Assembly (NCBI GenBank): GCA_021807595.1
Contig: JAKBCS010000022.1
Span: forward strand, 1-48,683
Direction: 5' to 3'
DNA from: Planctomycetota bacterium
Lineage (GTDB): Bacteria > Planctomycetota > Planctomycetia > Gemmatales > Gemmataceae
Length of the DNA stretch: 48,683 nucleotides
Part shown: piece by piece, positions 17,564 to 26,424 of the stretch
Position numbering within the stretch: the stretch's first letter is position 1
How the letters are laid out: every line of letters begins with the position of its first letter
The notes under the pieces: generated by a model
The model's database searches: none
What the model saw: only the letters and a program-made list of their open reading frames with translations
What the model was told of the DNA's origin: nothing
Translations under genes and position numbers: made by a program

Positions 17564-18418
17564 TTACGGAATCAGCAGGTTGTCGATTAAGCGCGTGCCG
17601 CCGAACTTCACGGCGAGTGCCAACAAGAGCGGGCGACCCGGCTCAATCTCCGTCGCCTCGCACAGTGTCTCCGCGTCCACGACGGCGGCATAATCGACAA
17701 CCGCGCCGGGTGCCGCGCCGATTCGCTCGCGCATCCGCTCCCGGATCGCGGCAGCGCTACGCTCTCCCCCTTCAATGGATCGCCTCGCTTCGATCAGCGT
17801 ACGATACACGACGGTGGCAAGACGGCGCTCCCCCGCATCAAGATACGCATTCCGCGAACTGAGAGCCAGACCATCCGTTTCCCTCACCGTCGGACAGACA
17901 CACACCTCCACCGGCACATTCAAATCCTTCACCATCTGTTGCACGATTCGTACTTGCTGTGCGTCTTTTTGGCCAAAATAGGCTCGATCCGGCTGCACCA
18001 GATGAAACAATTTCAGGACGACCGTGGCCACGCCGCGAAAGTGTCCCGGTCGGGATGCGCCGCACAAGACATCCTGCAACCCCGTCACTTCCACATAGCT
18101 GCGATAATCCGGCGGATACACGACCTCCGGCCGGGGATGGAAAACGAGATCGACGCCGGCCTGCCGGCATAGTTCCAGGTCGGTGGCCAAGGGGCGCGGA
18201 TAGCGTTGGAGATCCTCGTTCGGTCCAAATTGCGTCGGATTGACGAAGATGGAAACGACGACAAAATCGTTCCGACCGCGCGCCGCTTCGATCAGACTTC
18301 GATGTCCGTCGTGCAGCGCACCCATCGTCGGCACCAATCCGATGGTCTGCCCCTTTCGCCGCGCCTCGGCGACAACGGCGCGCAACGGCTCGATCTCGGC
18401 GACGACGGCGGGTTTCAT
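17564..18418 (-). CDS. panC: Pantothenate synthetase
   Basis: Joins pantoate and beta-alanine with ATP, the last step of vitamin B5 synthesis. The 284 residues match family length. Motifs are in order: LVPTMGALHDGHRSLI (ATP-binding, HIGH-like), VSIFVNPTQFGPNEDL, a pantoate-site segment GHFRGVATVVLKLF, YFGQKDAQQV and LALSSRNAYL (KMSKS-like SSRN). It is cytoplasmic. Its ATG overlaps the stop of the upstream CYTH gene by four bases, so the two are translationally coupled. panB and panD are not visible here. Confidence 0.95.
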   Translation of the reverse strand: MKPAVVAEIEPLRAVVAEARRKGQTIGLVPTMGALHDGHRSLIEAARGRNDFVVVSIFVNPTQFGPNEDLQRYPRPLATDLELCRQAGVDLVFHPRPEVVYPPDYRSYVEVTGLQDVLCGASRPGHFRGVATVVLKLFHLVQPDRAYFGQKDAQQVRIVQQMVKDLNVPVEVCVCPTVRETDGLALSSRNAYLDAGERRLATVVYRTLIEARRSIEGGERSAAAIRERMRERIGAAPGAVVDYAAVVDAETLCEATEIEPGRPLLLALAVKFGGTRLIDNLLIP

Positions 18419-19002
18419 GGCGCGTTCTCCGGATTGACCGCCGGGCGCGGCGTCCCTTGCGCCGACAGCAGCAGATTGAGATACGAACGCCGCTCCAAAT
18501 TGGTCAGCCCCAACGAGACCGCAGTTTCCTGTAACACGACGCGGGCAGACTCTTTCCGTTCGTCTTCGGCCACGATTTCCACTTCCGCAAATCGACCGAG
18601 CCGTTCGACTTCATCCAGACAAACGGTCAGCGTGAAGCCTCCTCGCTCCAGGTGATACTGGCGGCGTCGCTTGCGGACCACGGCGACGGGACGATAGCCG
18701 AGATGCGTCAGCATTTGCTGTATTTGTTCGGCAGCTTCCTCGCCGTCGCGTAGAAGAATCTCCAACTCGGTGCGAATCTTCACGAGTCCGGGGTGCTTCG
18801 GTCCCTTGTAGGTGAGATAGTTCGCCTCGCCGACCCGGCGGAGACGAAAAGCCTCATCGGTGCGAGCGAAATCGCGGTCGGGAGCGTTGAAGTAGTGGTC
18901 GATCTCGATCTGTTCCACGCCGCGCCGCGCTTGCCAATCCACGAGGTGGCTTTCGATGGCGGCAAAATCGGCGTCGGCGAATTTCTGTTCGATTTCGAGC
19001 AT
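18415..19002 (-). CDS. CYTH-domain protein, CyaB (class IV adenylate cyclase)-like
   Basis: A 195-residue CYTH protein starting EIEQKF, the ExExK signature that binds triphosphate and metal. Further triphosphate-tunnel residues fit: FRLRRVG, YLTYKGPK, VRKRRRQY and an acidic EVEIVAED. The family acts on triphosphates, as class IV adenylate cyclase or as a thiamine/inorganic triphosphatase. Sequence alone does not decide; the short form with ERRSYLNLLL at the end resembles CyaB-like enzymes. It is co-translated with panC (ATGA overlap). The 207-base divergent gap to the Rieske gene probably holds promoters for both sides. Confidence 0.82.
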   Translation of the reverse strand: MLEIEQKFADADFAAIESHLVDWQARRGVEQIEIDHYFNAPDRDFARTDEAFRLRRVGEANYLTYKGPKHPGLVKIRTELEILLRDGEEAAEQIQQMLTHLGYRPVAVVRKRRRQYHLERGGFTLTVCLDEVERLGRFAEVEIVAEDERKESARVVLQETAVSLGLTNLERRSYLNLLLSAQGTPRPAVNPENAP

Positions 19003-19209
19003 GAGAAAGTTCTCTTCACGGAGTCCGACGCCGACGCCAGTAAGGACATGGTTCGTAATAATCTTCCGAATTCACAGTGCTGTACTGCTAATTGTAACGA
19101 TCGTCTCGCCGCATAGCAAACGCCGTCGTTCTCCGGCACGACTCCGAATAATCCGGTAGAATCTATACGATGACGCGAGGCAAGCGCGCGGACGAAGTGG
19201 GGGGGACTT

Positions 19210-19575
19210 ATGGCCGATCGCGAGCAAGGTGAGGCGAGGCAGATGGGCGAATGGCGGACGGTGTGCCGCGTCGGCGAACTGGCCGAGGGCGAAGGCAAGA
19301 CCGTTACGCTCGGCGGCCGGCTCATCGCCGTCTTTCATACGCAAGGGACGTATCGGGCTATCGACGATACTTGTCCCCACATGGGCGCGTCGCTCAGCGG
19401 CGGATACGTCGAAGACGGCATCGTGACCTGTCCTTGGCACGCTTGGCGTTTTCGCTTGTGCGACGGCGTTTGGGCGGACAATCCGCGCATCAAGATCGAC
19501 TCCTACGAAGTTCGCGTCGAAGGCGAGGCCGTGCAAGTGCGCGTAAACCCATCTGAAAAGGGAGCGAAGCCATGA
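19210..19575 (+). CDS. Rieske [2Fe-2S] ferredoxin-like protein
   Basis: A 121-residue soluble Rieske domain. Both cluster boxes are present: CPHMGASLSGG (CxH) and CPWHAWRF (CxxH), about 18 residues apart. The form resembles small NirD-like or dioxygenase ferredoxin components that pass single electrons. A redox partner is not identifiable from sequence. ATG 19210 follows a G-rich stretch; an in-frame Met at codon 12 is also possible. Its TGA overlaps the next gene's ATG, so it is coupled to a cytochrome-like exported protein. That is odd for a cytoplasmic ferredoxin. Confidence 0.88.
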   Translation: MADREQGEARQMGEWRTVCRVGELAEGEGKTVTLGGRLIAVFHTQGTYRAIDDTCPHMGASLSGGYVEDGIVTCPWHAWRFRLCDGVWADNPRIKIDSYEVRVEGEAVQVRVNPSEKGAKP

Positions 19576-20093
19576 AGCAGGCGCGGCGATACGGATTCGT
19601 TCTTTTGACCGGCGGAATCGTGGCGACCAGTTTGTTCGGTCAGGCGCGTCGGGCACCGGAACTGCTGCCTCCGCCCCTGCCGCAGGGAGCGCCTCGGTTC
19701 GAGGCATTGGCGGAAACGAAATTGCTCATGGAAGGCTTGGCACAGCCGAACTATCGAGCCTTGGAAAAGCACTTGCAAGGCAAGGGGCCGCAAGACGTGG
19801 AAACGTGGAAGTTCGCGCGCGGTCAGGCGTTGCTCGTCGCTGAGACGGGGAATTTGCTGCTGTTGCGCCCGCCGCGCAACGATGGACGCGATGCCTGGAT
19901 GCGCCGCGCCGCGGAGATGCGTCAAACGGCCGGCGAGTTGGCCCGGCATCTGGGCAACCGCGAATTGGCGCGCAGCCGCGCGGCGCTGCGCGCTTTGACC
20001 GACGAGTGCAACACCTGCCATCGGACCTTCCGCGTGCCGGCGCGCATTGGGCCGAACGTCGAGCCGGAGAACGATCGCCGCGATACGAATTGA
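19572..20093 (+). CDS. Exported cytochrome c-like protein with one CxxCH motif
   Basis: A 173-residue protein with an N-terminal signal (RYGFVLLTGGIVATSLFGQA). The body is helical (FEALAETKLLMEGLAQPNYR, WMRRAAEMRQTAGELARHLG) and ends with CNTCHRTFR, a single c-type heme site, near residue 151. Four helices with a C-terminal heme site is the layout of the cytochrome c' family, which binds NO or CO rather than acting as a standard carrier. It should lie in the periplasm. The start overlaps the Rieske stop by four bases, so the two are translated together. The fold call is by pattern only. Confidence 0.78.
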   Translation: MKQARRYGFVLLTGGIVATSLFGQARRAPELLPPPLPQGAPRFEALAETKLLMEGLAQPNYRALEKHLQGKGPQDVETWKFARGQALLVAETGNLLLLRPPRNDGRDAWMRRAAEMRQTAGELARHLGNRELARSRAALRALTDECNTCHRTFRVPARIGPNVEPENDRRDTN

Positions 20094-20262
20094 AGCATTC
20101 TGAACCGAAGCGCTTGACAACGGACGCTCCTCCCTTTAGGACTACAAGGCAATCTCACTCCGGACGGGAAGGATTTTGCAAGATTCGTCGTTGCACCGCG
20201 AATGAGTGTATGTAGGCAGCGTCCCGGAACTCCAACACGCACCGAGCAGGCGAGAAACACCT

Positions 20263-21126
20263 ATGTCCGTTGCACCTCCACAAAGTCCGCCGTCGAAGTC
20301 CGCCAGCGACAATCGACAACTCACCATCGTCAGTCATTCCACCTTGTTTTACTGGTGGCCGGTATGGGCGGTGGGTTTTTTGCTGGGAGCCGCCTCGATC
20401 TTCTCCAACTCGAAAATGGCCGTCGTTCCCGACGGAACCCGCGCGCGGCGAAACGTCGAGGTGCCAATCATCGGCAAAGATGGCAAAGAGGTCTTGGAGA
20501 AGCGCGAGATCCTCTTCTTGCCCGAAAATAAGCACTTGCCTACCGTCGATCCCAACGATGCGAACTCCGCCCCGCAAGATCCGCGCCTGCACATCTGGAA
20601 CGGTCGAGGTTTCGGCGTCCTCTACGCCACGGTGTTGCTCCTGGTCATCGTTATCACCAACGTGCCGATGCGCGGCATGTGGTCGTTCATGGTGATCTTT
20701 CTCATCATAGCTCTGTCGATTATCTTCGCTCTCGCCGGTTGGTGGGAGATCATTTTACGCCACCTCAGCTACCTCGATATTCGCATCAACGCGGGCGGAT
20801 ACTTTTTCATCTCCGGCATCCTCTTTTTCCTCTGGTTGTTCACCATCCTGTTGTTCGACAAGCAGGTCTACATGGTGTTCACGCCCGGCCAGTTTAAGGT
20901 TTGTACCGAGGTGGGCGGAGGAGAACAGACGTACTCCACCATCGGCATGACGCTGGAGAAACAGCGCAGCGATCTATTCCGCCATTGGATTCTCGGCTTC
21001 GGCTCCGGCGATCTGATCGTCAAGACGACGGGAGCGCAAGCGCATCACTTCGAGATGTCCAACGTGTTGTTCGTCAGCCGGAAAGTGCAGCAAATTGAAG
21101 ACATGGTGCGCAAGATCCCGGATTGA
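20263..21126 (+). CDS. Hypothetical membrane protein, four predicted TM segments
   Basis: A 287-residue protein with one TM helix near residue 35 (WWPVWAVGFLLGAASIF), then an 80-residue extracytoplasmic or cytoplasmic segment, and three further helices (about residues 125-215: VLYATVLLLVIVITNVP, SFMVIFLIIALSIIFALAGW, FFISGILFFLWLFTILLF). The C-terminal 75 residues are soluble (VFTPGQFKVCTEVGGGEQTY, then LGFGSGDLIVKT), resembling a membrane-proximal PH-like beta domain, which is a guess. ATG 20263 gives a reasonable N-terminus; an earlier in-frame ATG at 20206 has no ribosome site. The gene ends seven bases before rfbD. Confidence 0.72.
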   Translation: MSVAPPQSPPSKSASDNRQLTIVSHSTLFYWWPVWAVGFLLGAASIFSNSKMAVVPDGTRARRNVEVPIIGKDGKEVLEKREILFLPENKHLPTVDPNDANSAPQDPRLHIWNGRGFGVLYATVLLLVIVITNVPMRGMWSFMVIFLIIALSIIFALAGWWEIILRHLSYLDIRINAGGYFFISGILFFLWLFTILLFDKQVYMVFTPGQFKVCTEVGGGEQTYSTIGMTLEKQRSDLFRHWILGFGSGDLIVKTTGAQAHHFEMSNVLFVSRKVQQIEDMVRKIPD

Positions 21127-21132
21127 TCCTCT

Positions 21133-22005
21133 ATGCGATACGCCGTACTCGGAGCCGCCGGTCAGTTGGGGCGCGATCTCTGCCCTCGACTCGAAGGCGA
21201 AGTCGTGGCACTGGGGCGCACCAGCGCGCCGGCCGTCGATCTCAGTCGCCCCGAATCGCTGCGCGCGCTCTTCGACGAAGTGCGTCCCGATGTCGTCGTC
21301 AACTGCGCCGCCTACAACTTCGTCGATAAAGCCGAGAGCGAGCCCGAAGCGGCTTTTGCCGTCAATGCCTGGGGCGTACGCGAATTGGCTCGCTTGTGCG
21401 CCGAACGCGATTGCTGGCTCGTTCACTTCAGCACCGATTACGTCTTCGGTCTCGATGCCGCGCGTCGACGCCCTTGGAGTGAGAGCGACGCGCCGGGGCC
21501 GGTCAGCGTCTATGGTCTCAGCAAGTTGGCGGGTGAATATCTGGTGCGCGCGCTCTGTCCGCGCCACCTCGTCCTCCGCACTTGTGGACTTTACGGCGTG
21601 TGGGGCAGCGGCGGCAAAGGAGGAAACTTCGTCGAGACGATGCTGCGACTCGCCGGTCAGGGCAAGCCGTTGCGGGTCGTGGACGATCAGACTTGCACGC
21701 CCAGCTACACGGTCGATGTCGCCGAAGCGACGGTCGCTTTAATGAAAACCGGACAGACCGGGATGTACCACCTGACCAACTCCGGCAGCTGCACTTGGTA
21801 TGAATTAGCACGAACCATTTTCGAGCTATCCGGCCTATCGGTCGCTCTCTCACCGATCCCCAGCCGCGAGTATCCGGTACCCGCGCGCCGCCCCACCTAC
21901 AGCGTACTCGAACTCGCTGGGTTGCGTGAAGCCGGGATCGCTCCTCCTCGACCGTGGCGCGAGGCGTTGACGGCCTATCTGCAAGAACGGCTGCGGAAAA
22001 CTTGA
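21133..22005 (+). CDS. rfbD: dTDP-4-dehydrorhamnose reductase
   Basis: The last step of dTDP-L-rhamnose synthesis, reducing dTDP-4-keto-rhamnose with NAD(P)H. The 290-residue SDR protein begins YAVLGAAGQLGRDL (GxxGxxG nucleotide site), and has VVNCAAYNFVDKAESEPE, HFSTDYVFG and the catalytic YGLSKLAGE with Tyr and Lys. The C-terminal segment YPVPARRPTYSVLE is highly specific to RfbD. It begins six bases after the upstream membrane protein's stop. The other rfb genes are not in the window, so rhamnose synthesis is inferred from this enzyme alone. Confidence 0.93.
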   Translation: MRYAVLGAAGQLGRDLCPRLEGEVVALGRTSAPAVDLSRPESLRALFDEVRPDVVVNCAAYNFVDKAESEPEAAFAVNAWGVRELARLCAERDCWLVHFSTDYVFGLDAARRRPWSESDAPGPVSVYGLSKLAGEYLVRALCPRHLVLRTCGLYGVWGSGGKGGNFVETMLRLAGQGKPLRVVDDQTCTPSYTVDVAEATVALMKTGQTGMYHLTNSGSCTWYELARTIFELSGLSVALSPIPSREYPVPARRPTYSVLELAGLREAGIAPPRPWREALTAYLQERLRKT

Positions 22006-22110
22006 GTGAATCGGCTATCGTCGTGAGATGAATCGAGTCGGAAGGAACGACCTTTAGCGATGCTGCCGAATGCGACGCGAGCAGAGGGACCATTTTTCTC
22101 TCGATTTACT

Positions 22111-22138
22111 TGTACCCTCTCAATAGTGAGCTATATTC
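22111..22138 (+). promoter_or_regulatory. Candidate sigma-70-type promoter for the 22238 gene
   Basis: TTGTAC (22111-22116) and TATATT (22133-22138) are separated by 16 bases. It is 100 bases upstream of the ATG, in the only AT-rich stretch of the gap. No terminator for rfbD is visible between 22005 and this site. Confidence 0.4.
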
Positions 22139-22237
22139 GGAAGAGACGCCCTATCTTTCCCATATTGCGCCGGTTCGCGCTCGTTTTCAAGAAACGAGGG
22201 AGCGCTCGGATTCCGGCCTGAACAACGAGGTTCCCCT

Positions 22238-22600
22238 ATGAGCAGCGAAAGCGCCCTGTCTTCGGATTTCGTTGTCACGGATCGGCGTGGCGGCGATCGT
22301 CGCCAACAGATGGATCGACGCAAACGAAACATCCCCGTGGCCGTCGAACGTCGCGCCGGCACGGAGCGGCGGGAAAAGGGGGAACGGCGACGCCAAGTCG
22401 ATCCCACCACCTGCGAGAAAGACTATAGCGACGAGGAAATCGTGTTCATGAAAGCGATGGAGCAATACAAGCGCTCGAACCGCCGACCTTTTCCAACGTG
22501 GAGCGAAGTGCTGGAAGTGCTGCACTCGTTGGGCTATCGCAAGACCGAGGAGGCGACGGTGCTACCGGGCCTGCCCGTGATTCCGGTACTCGGCGACTGA
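22238..22600 (+). CDS. Arg-rich hypothetical protein with repeated RRxxxRR pattern
   Basis: A 120-residue soluble protein with GGTTCCCCT just before ATG 22238, a modest ribosome site. The N-terminal 50 residues carry four clustered Arg units: DRRGGDRRQQMDRRKR and ERRAGTERREKGERRR, resembling the RxxxR half of PilZ domains without the partner DxSxxG. A helical C-terminus follows (EEIVFMKAMEQYKRSNRR, WSEVLEVLHSLGYRK), similar to short regulatory domains. Possible roles include RNA or nucleotide binding, but nothing is certain. A repeat element follows the gene. Confidence 0.65.
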   Translation: MSSESALSSDFVVTDRRGGDRRQQMDRRKRNIPVAVERRAGTERREKGERRRQVDPTTCEKDYSDEEIVFMKAMEQYKRSNRRPFPTWSEVLEVLHSLGYRKTEEATVLPGLPVIPVLGD

Positions 22601-22636
22601 GGATAACCTCAAGCCTGGAGCGATTTCTTTTAGCTC

Positions 22637-22758
22637 CTCGTTGCCACGCTCCGCGTGGGAACGCACGTTCGGACGCTCCGCGTCTCGTCTCTGGCGTCTC
22701 GTGGCTCCCGCCGCAGAGCGGCGAAGCTTTCGTTCCCACGCAGGAGCGTGGGAACGAG
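22637..22758. mobile_element. Miniature element with terminal inverted repeats (MITE-like)
   Basis: The 122-bp element starts CTCGTTGCCACGCTCC (22637-22652) and ends GGAGCGTGGGAACGAG (22743-22758), matching as inverted repeats at 15 of 16 positions. Internal copies of CCGCGTGGGAACGC and CGTTCCCACGCAGG add further palindromes. It has no coding capacity. Similar GTTCCCACGC-type repeats are widely seen in bacterial genomes. It lies alone in the 335-base gap between the Arg-rich gene and the metalloprotease gene. Confidence 0.7.
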
Positions 22759-22934
22759 TGAGATGTATCAGTCTAATTCACGGCCTGCGACACAGACGAG
22801 GACAATCCTTGCCCGCGTCGCGGGCCGTCGCAGCTTGGGCTTGAGCCGCCGTCGCGGACTTGTTGGGGCAAACGGAAGCAGCTAAGCTGAGTTTTTCGTA
22901 CTAGGCTTTCACCACGACTCAACGAGGAGAATCC

Positions 22935-25640
22935 ATGAAACGCAGCCTGATCCTTGTGCTGCCCCTAGCCGCGCTCACGCTCGGCCTCTTCGGACACGCT
23001 CAAACACCGACCCAACACTCCGGCGACGCGGACAAGAAATTCGAGGACTTCGACAAAGTCGTCAAGGGTGCCAAAATCTACGATGGCCTCTTTCGTTTGC
23101 ATCAGAAAGACGAGAACCTCTTCGTCGAGATCCGCCAAGATCAATTGGACAAGCCGTTCCTGTGCCCCATCGCCATCGCGCGCGGGGCCGGTCTGGGCGG
23201 TTACACGCTCAATTTCGACGATCAATGGGTCCTGCTCTTCAAGCGAGTCGGAGACAAAGTACATCTGGTTCGTCGCAATGTCCGCTTCCGCGCCAAAGCC
23301 GGTTCGCCGGCGGCGCACGCCGTCGAAACCACCTACTCCGACTCCGTGTTGATGGCTCTGCGCATCCGTGCGATCAATCACGCCCGCAACGCGGTGGTGC
23401 TGAATTTCAACGACGTGTTTATGACGAACTTCGCCCAGTTGAGCCTCGGCTCGTTCGACGCCAATCGCAGCACTTGGCACAAGATCAAAGCCTTTTCGCG
23501 CAACGTCGAATTGGAAGTGTCGGCGACGTTCGATGGCGGTCGGGGCTTTTCCTTTTTCGGCGACGACGAAGACAGCGTCATCGACAGCCGCGGCAAAACG
23601 GTCGTCATTCATTACGGCCTCTCGCAACTGCCCGACGGCGGCTATCAATCGCGCCTTGCCGACGACCGCGTCGGCTACTTCCTAAGCGTCGTCAAGGACT
23701 TCAGTTCCGACAGCGACGACACTTCGTTCCTGCGCTTCGTCAATCGCTGGCGGCTCGAACGCGCCGAACCGATCGACGCCAAACATCCCGAAAAGCTGTC
23801 GGCTCCCAAAAAGAAAATCGTCTTCTGGATCGAGAAGTCGGTGCCCGACGAATATCGAGCGGCGGTGCGCGAAGGCATTCTCGAATGGAATAAGGCGTTC
23901 GAAAAGGTCGGCTTCCGCGATGCTATCGAAGTGCGCCAACAAGAAGGCGAGGACTTCGATCCGGAAGACATCAACTACAACACGTTCCGTTGGATCACGA
24001 CGGATCAGGGCTTTGCGATGGGACCGTCGCGCGCCAATCCATTAACCGGAGAGATCCTCGACGCCGACATCATTTTCGATGCCAGCATGGTGCGCTTCTG
24101 GCGCGAAGAGTCCAAGCTGTACCGAGGCGAAGGCGCTCCGGCCAGCCTCATTCAAGCGACGCACGAGGGATGGGGATTGTTCGATCCGTTGACCCCTTCT
24201 CCGCGATCCAACGAAACGGACGCGAGTTGGAACGATGCCCCGAAAGCGGAGCGCGATCGCCGCCGCGCGAGCTGGATGGCGGCGCGGCGCGGTCTGTGCC
24301 AATGTGGGACGCATATGCGCTATGAGTTGAGCATGGCCGCGATGTCCCTAGCCGCCAAGGGCGACCTCAAGCCCGGCGACAAAGCGCCCGACGAATTGAT
24401 TCAGCAAGCGATCAAGGAAGTGACCATGCACGAAGTCGGCCACACGTTGGGCCTGCGCCACAACTTCAAGGCCAGCACCATGCTGAAGAACGAGCAGCTG
24501 CACGACACGGCCATCACGCGCAAGCAGGGACTTCTCGGCTCTGTCATGGATTATGCTCCCATCAACCTTGCTCCCAAGGGGGTCAAGCAAGGCGATTACT
24601 TCTCGACGACGATCGGGCCTTACGACTATTGGGCCATCGCCTACGCCTATAAGCCGTTGACCGGCGGCACCGACGGCGAACTGGAAAAGCTGCGCGAGTC
24701 GGCCAAAGATAGCGCCAAGCCAGGCCACGACTACGGCACGGACGAAGACATTTCGAGTACCTCCGATCCGCTCATCAACGTCTGGGATCTCGGAGCCGAT
24801 CCGATGAAGTTTGCCCAAGATCGCATCCTGCTGGCCGAGAGTTTGCTCAAGGGGCTTGAGGATCGCGTCGTGGATAAAGGTGAAGGCTATCAGCGCGCTC
24901 GGATCGCTTTCAACGTGTTGCTCAATCAGTACGGTAACGGAGCGTACTTGACCGCGCGTTTCCTCGGCGGCGAATATGCCCACCGCGATCACCGAGGCGA
25001 TCCCGAGGCGCGCGATCCGTTCGTGCCTGTGCAAGCCGACAAGCAGCGCGAGGCGTTGAAATTCTTGCAAGAACACATTCTGTCCGACAAGCACTTTCAG
25101 TTTTCGCCGCGTTTGTTGCGCCATCTCGGCGCGGATCGTTGGCTGCACTGGGGCAACGAGCGAGGCGCGGGTTCGGTCGATTTTCCCCTCAACGAGCGCG
25201 TCCTCGCCATTCAACGCATCGTACTGAGCCGCGCGTTCGACGCGCGGATGTTGGCCCGCGTGCAGAACAACGCGGCCAAGGCCGAGAAGAACGAAAAACC
25301 GATGATCGTCGCGGAAGTGTTTCGCAGCGTCACGGATGGAGTTTGGAACGAGTTGGCCGAGAGAGACGGCAAGCGCGAACTGACAGCTTCGGTGATGCGC
25401 CGCAACCTGCAACGCGAACATTTGAAGTACCTGTTCGCGCTGGTGCTGGGCAGTCGCGCCTCCGTGCCGGACGCACGCAGTTTGGCTCGAATGCACCTGC
25501 GCGAAATCAACAAGAAAATCGACGACCTCTTGAAAGACAAGCAAATCAAGGTCGAGGATACGGAGCGGGCGCATCTGGAAGAGTGCCGCGAACGCATCGA
25601 CAAGGTTCTCAACGCCTCCATGCGGGTACAGGAACCCTAG
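22935..25640 (+). CDS. Exported zinc-dependent metalloprotease (DUF5117/DUF4953 type)
   Basis: A 901-residue protein with a signal peptide (LILVLPLAALTLGLFGHAQ). The N-terminal half resembles DUF5117 (DGLFRLHQKDENLFVEIR, VVIHYGLSQLPDGGYQSR). The catalytic motif is HEVGHTLGLRHNF, around residue 498, an extended metzincin HExxHxxGxxH; the Met-turn LLGSVMDY follows about 40 residues later. It should be a periplasmic or secreted protease. Such large metzincins are frequent in Planctomycetota and Bacteroidota. GAGGAG sits seven bases before ATG 22935. The substrate is unknown. Confidence 0.88.
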   Translation: MKRSLILVLPLAALTLGLFGHAQTPTQHSGDADKKFEDFDKVVKGAKIYDGLFRLHQKDENLFVEIRQDQLDKPFLCPIAIARGAGLGGYTLNFDDQWVLLFKRVGDKVHLVRRNVRFRAKAGSPAAHAVETTYSDSVLMALRIRAINHARNAVVLNFNDVFMTNFAQLSLGSFDANRSTWHKIKAFSRNVELEVSATFDGGRGFSFFGDDEDSVIDSRGKTVVIHYGLSQLPDGGYQSRLADDRVGYFLSVVKDFSSDSDDTSFLRFVNRWRLERAEPIDAKHPEKLSAPKKKIVFWIEKSVPDEYRAAVREGILEWNKAFEKVGFRDAIEVRQQEGEDFDPEDINYNTFRWITTDQGFAMGPSRANPLTGEILDADIIFDASMVRFWREESKLYRGEGAPASLIQATHEGWGLFDPLTPSPRSNETDASWNDAPKAERDRRRASWMAARRGLCQCGTHMRYELSMAAMSLAAKGDLKPGDKAPDELIQQAIKEVTMHEVGHTLGLRHNFKASTMLKNEQLHDTAITRKQGLLGSVMDYAPINLAPKGVKQGDYFSTTIGPYDYWAIAYAYKPLTGGTDGELEKLRESAKDSAKPGHDYGTDEDISSTSDPLINVWDLGADPMKFAQDRILLAESLLKGLEDRVVDKGEGYQRARIAFNVLLNQYGNGAYLTARFLGGEYAHRDHRGDPEARDPFVPVQADKQREALKFLQEHILSDKHFQFSPRLLRHLGADRWLHWGNERGAGSVDFPLNERVLAIQRIVLSRAFDARMLARVQNNAAKAEKNEKPMIVAEVFRSVTDGVWNELAERDGKRELTASVMRRNLQREHLKYLFALVLGSRASVPDARSLARMHLREINKKIDDLLKDKQIKVEDTERAHLEECRERIDKVLNASMRVQEP

Positions 25641-25714
25641 AGTGCGAGAAGGCGAGCGATGGGTGTCAACTCTCCGATGTTTTTCCAATCGGAGAGCGAA
25701 CGCCCAGCGCTCGT

Positions 25715-26293
25715 CTATTTTTCCGCGATCGCGTCCAGATCGAGAAATGTGCCGCCGTTCTCGACGAGATCTTCGCCGACCGCGCAGGTCCACAAGATAC
25801 GCACTACGCAGTTCCAGTGGGTCGTGCCGTCTCCGGTGGGGATAGCGACGTGGACCTTCTGTCCCAGAAGGCGGCGCGTGCCGATCAGACGAATACCGGA
25901 AGGCGAGAGATCGCGGCTGAAGAGCGTGTACTCGCGGCCTTCCTCCGTTCGCACTTTGACTGGCTGCACGAAGTCGATGCGATCCTCGCCGCGTCGATCG
26001 TGGCCTTCCTTCGAAGTACGATGGTTCTGAATCACCTGGCGGATTCTCTTCTGAATTTCGCTTTGCCGCGATTGTTCCTCGCGGACGCGGTCGCTGAGGG
26101 GGGGGCTGTAATAGTAGCGGCCCTTGCGATAGGCCAGCGAGTCTTGGGCCACGGCCAATACCGCCTGCCACAACGTCTCGCAGACGCCCGCCCCCTTTAG
26201 CACCGTGCGAATCTGACGCGGCAGGATGTAACCCTGACGCCGGGCCTCACGAACGACAAGCTCCGCGACGCCTTGTAGATTCGTCGAGATCAT
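25715..26293 (-). CDS. PilZ-domain protein with N-terminal helical domain
   Basis: A 192-residue soluble protein. The N-terminal half is helical (GVAELVVREARRQGYILPRQ, VCETLWQAVLAVAQDSLAYR), ending in a Tyr cluster (RYYYSPPL). The C-terminal half is a PilZ domain: RGEDR gives RxxxR and DLSPSG gives DxSxxG about 25 residues later. It probably reads c-di-GMP and passes the signal through its N-terminal domain. AAGGAC precedes ATG 26293 at seven bases. It converges with the metalloprotease gene; no cyclase or phosphodiesterase is nearby. Confidence 0.78.
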   Translation of the reverse strand: MISTNLQGVAELVVREARRQGYILPRQIRTVLKGAGVCETLWQAVLAVAQDSLAYRKGRYYYSPPLSDRVREEQSRQSEIQKRIRQVIQNHRTSKEGHDRRGEDRIDFVQPVKVRTEEGREYTLFSRDLSPSGIRLIGTRRLLGQKVHVAIPTGDGTTHWNCVVRILWTCAVGEDLVENGGTFLDLDAIAEK

Positions 26294-26424
26294 GGAGTCG
26301 TCCTTTGCTGCAAATGCGCCTTCGTGATCTTGTGGTTATCGCGAGCCGATCTGAACAATTCGCTCGGCTCGCCGAAACTCCGCGCAAGTGTAGCATTTTT
26401 CTCGCGTCGAGGGGGTCGGCTATC

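Noticed and set aside
22498-22885. Open frames across the repeat element
   Set aside because: They read through the terminal-inverted-repeat element and lack start signals.
24348-26171. 607-codon open frame antisense to the metalloprotease
   Set aside because: Shadow of the gene at 22935-25640 and of its neighbour; no start signal.
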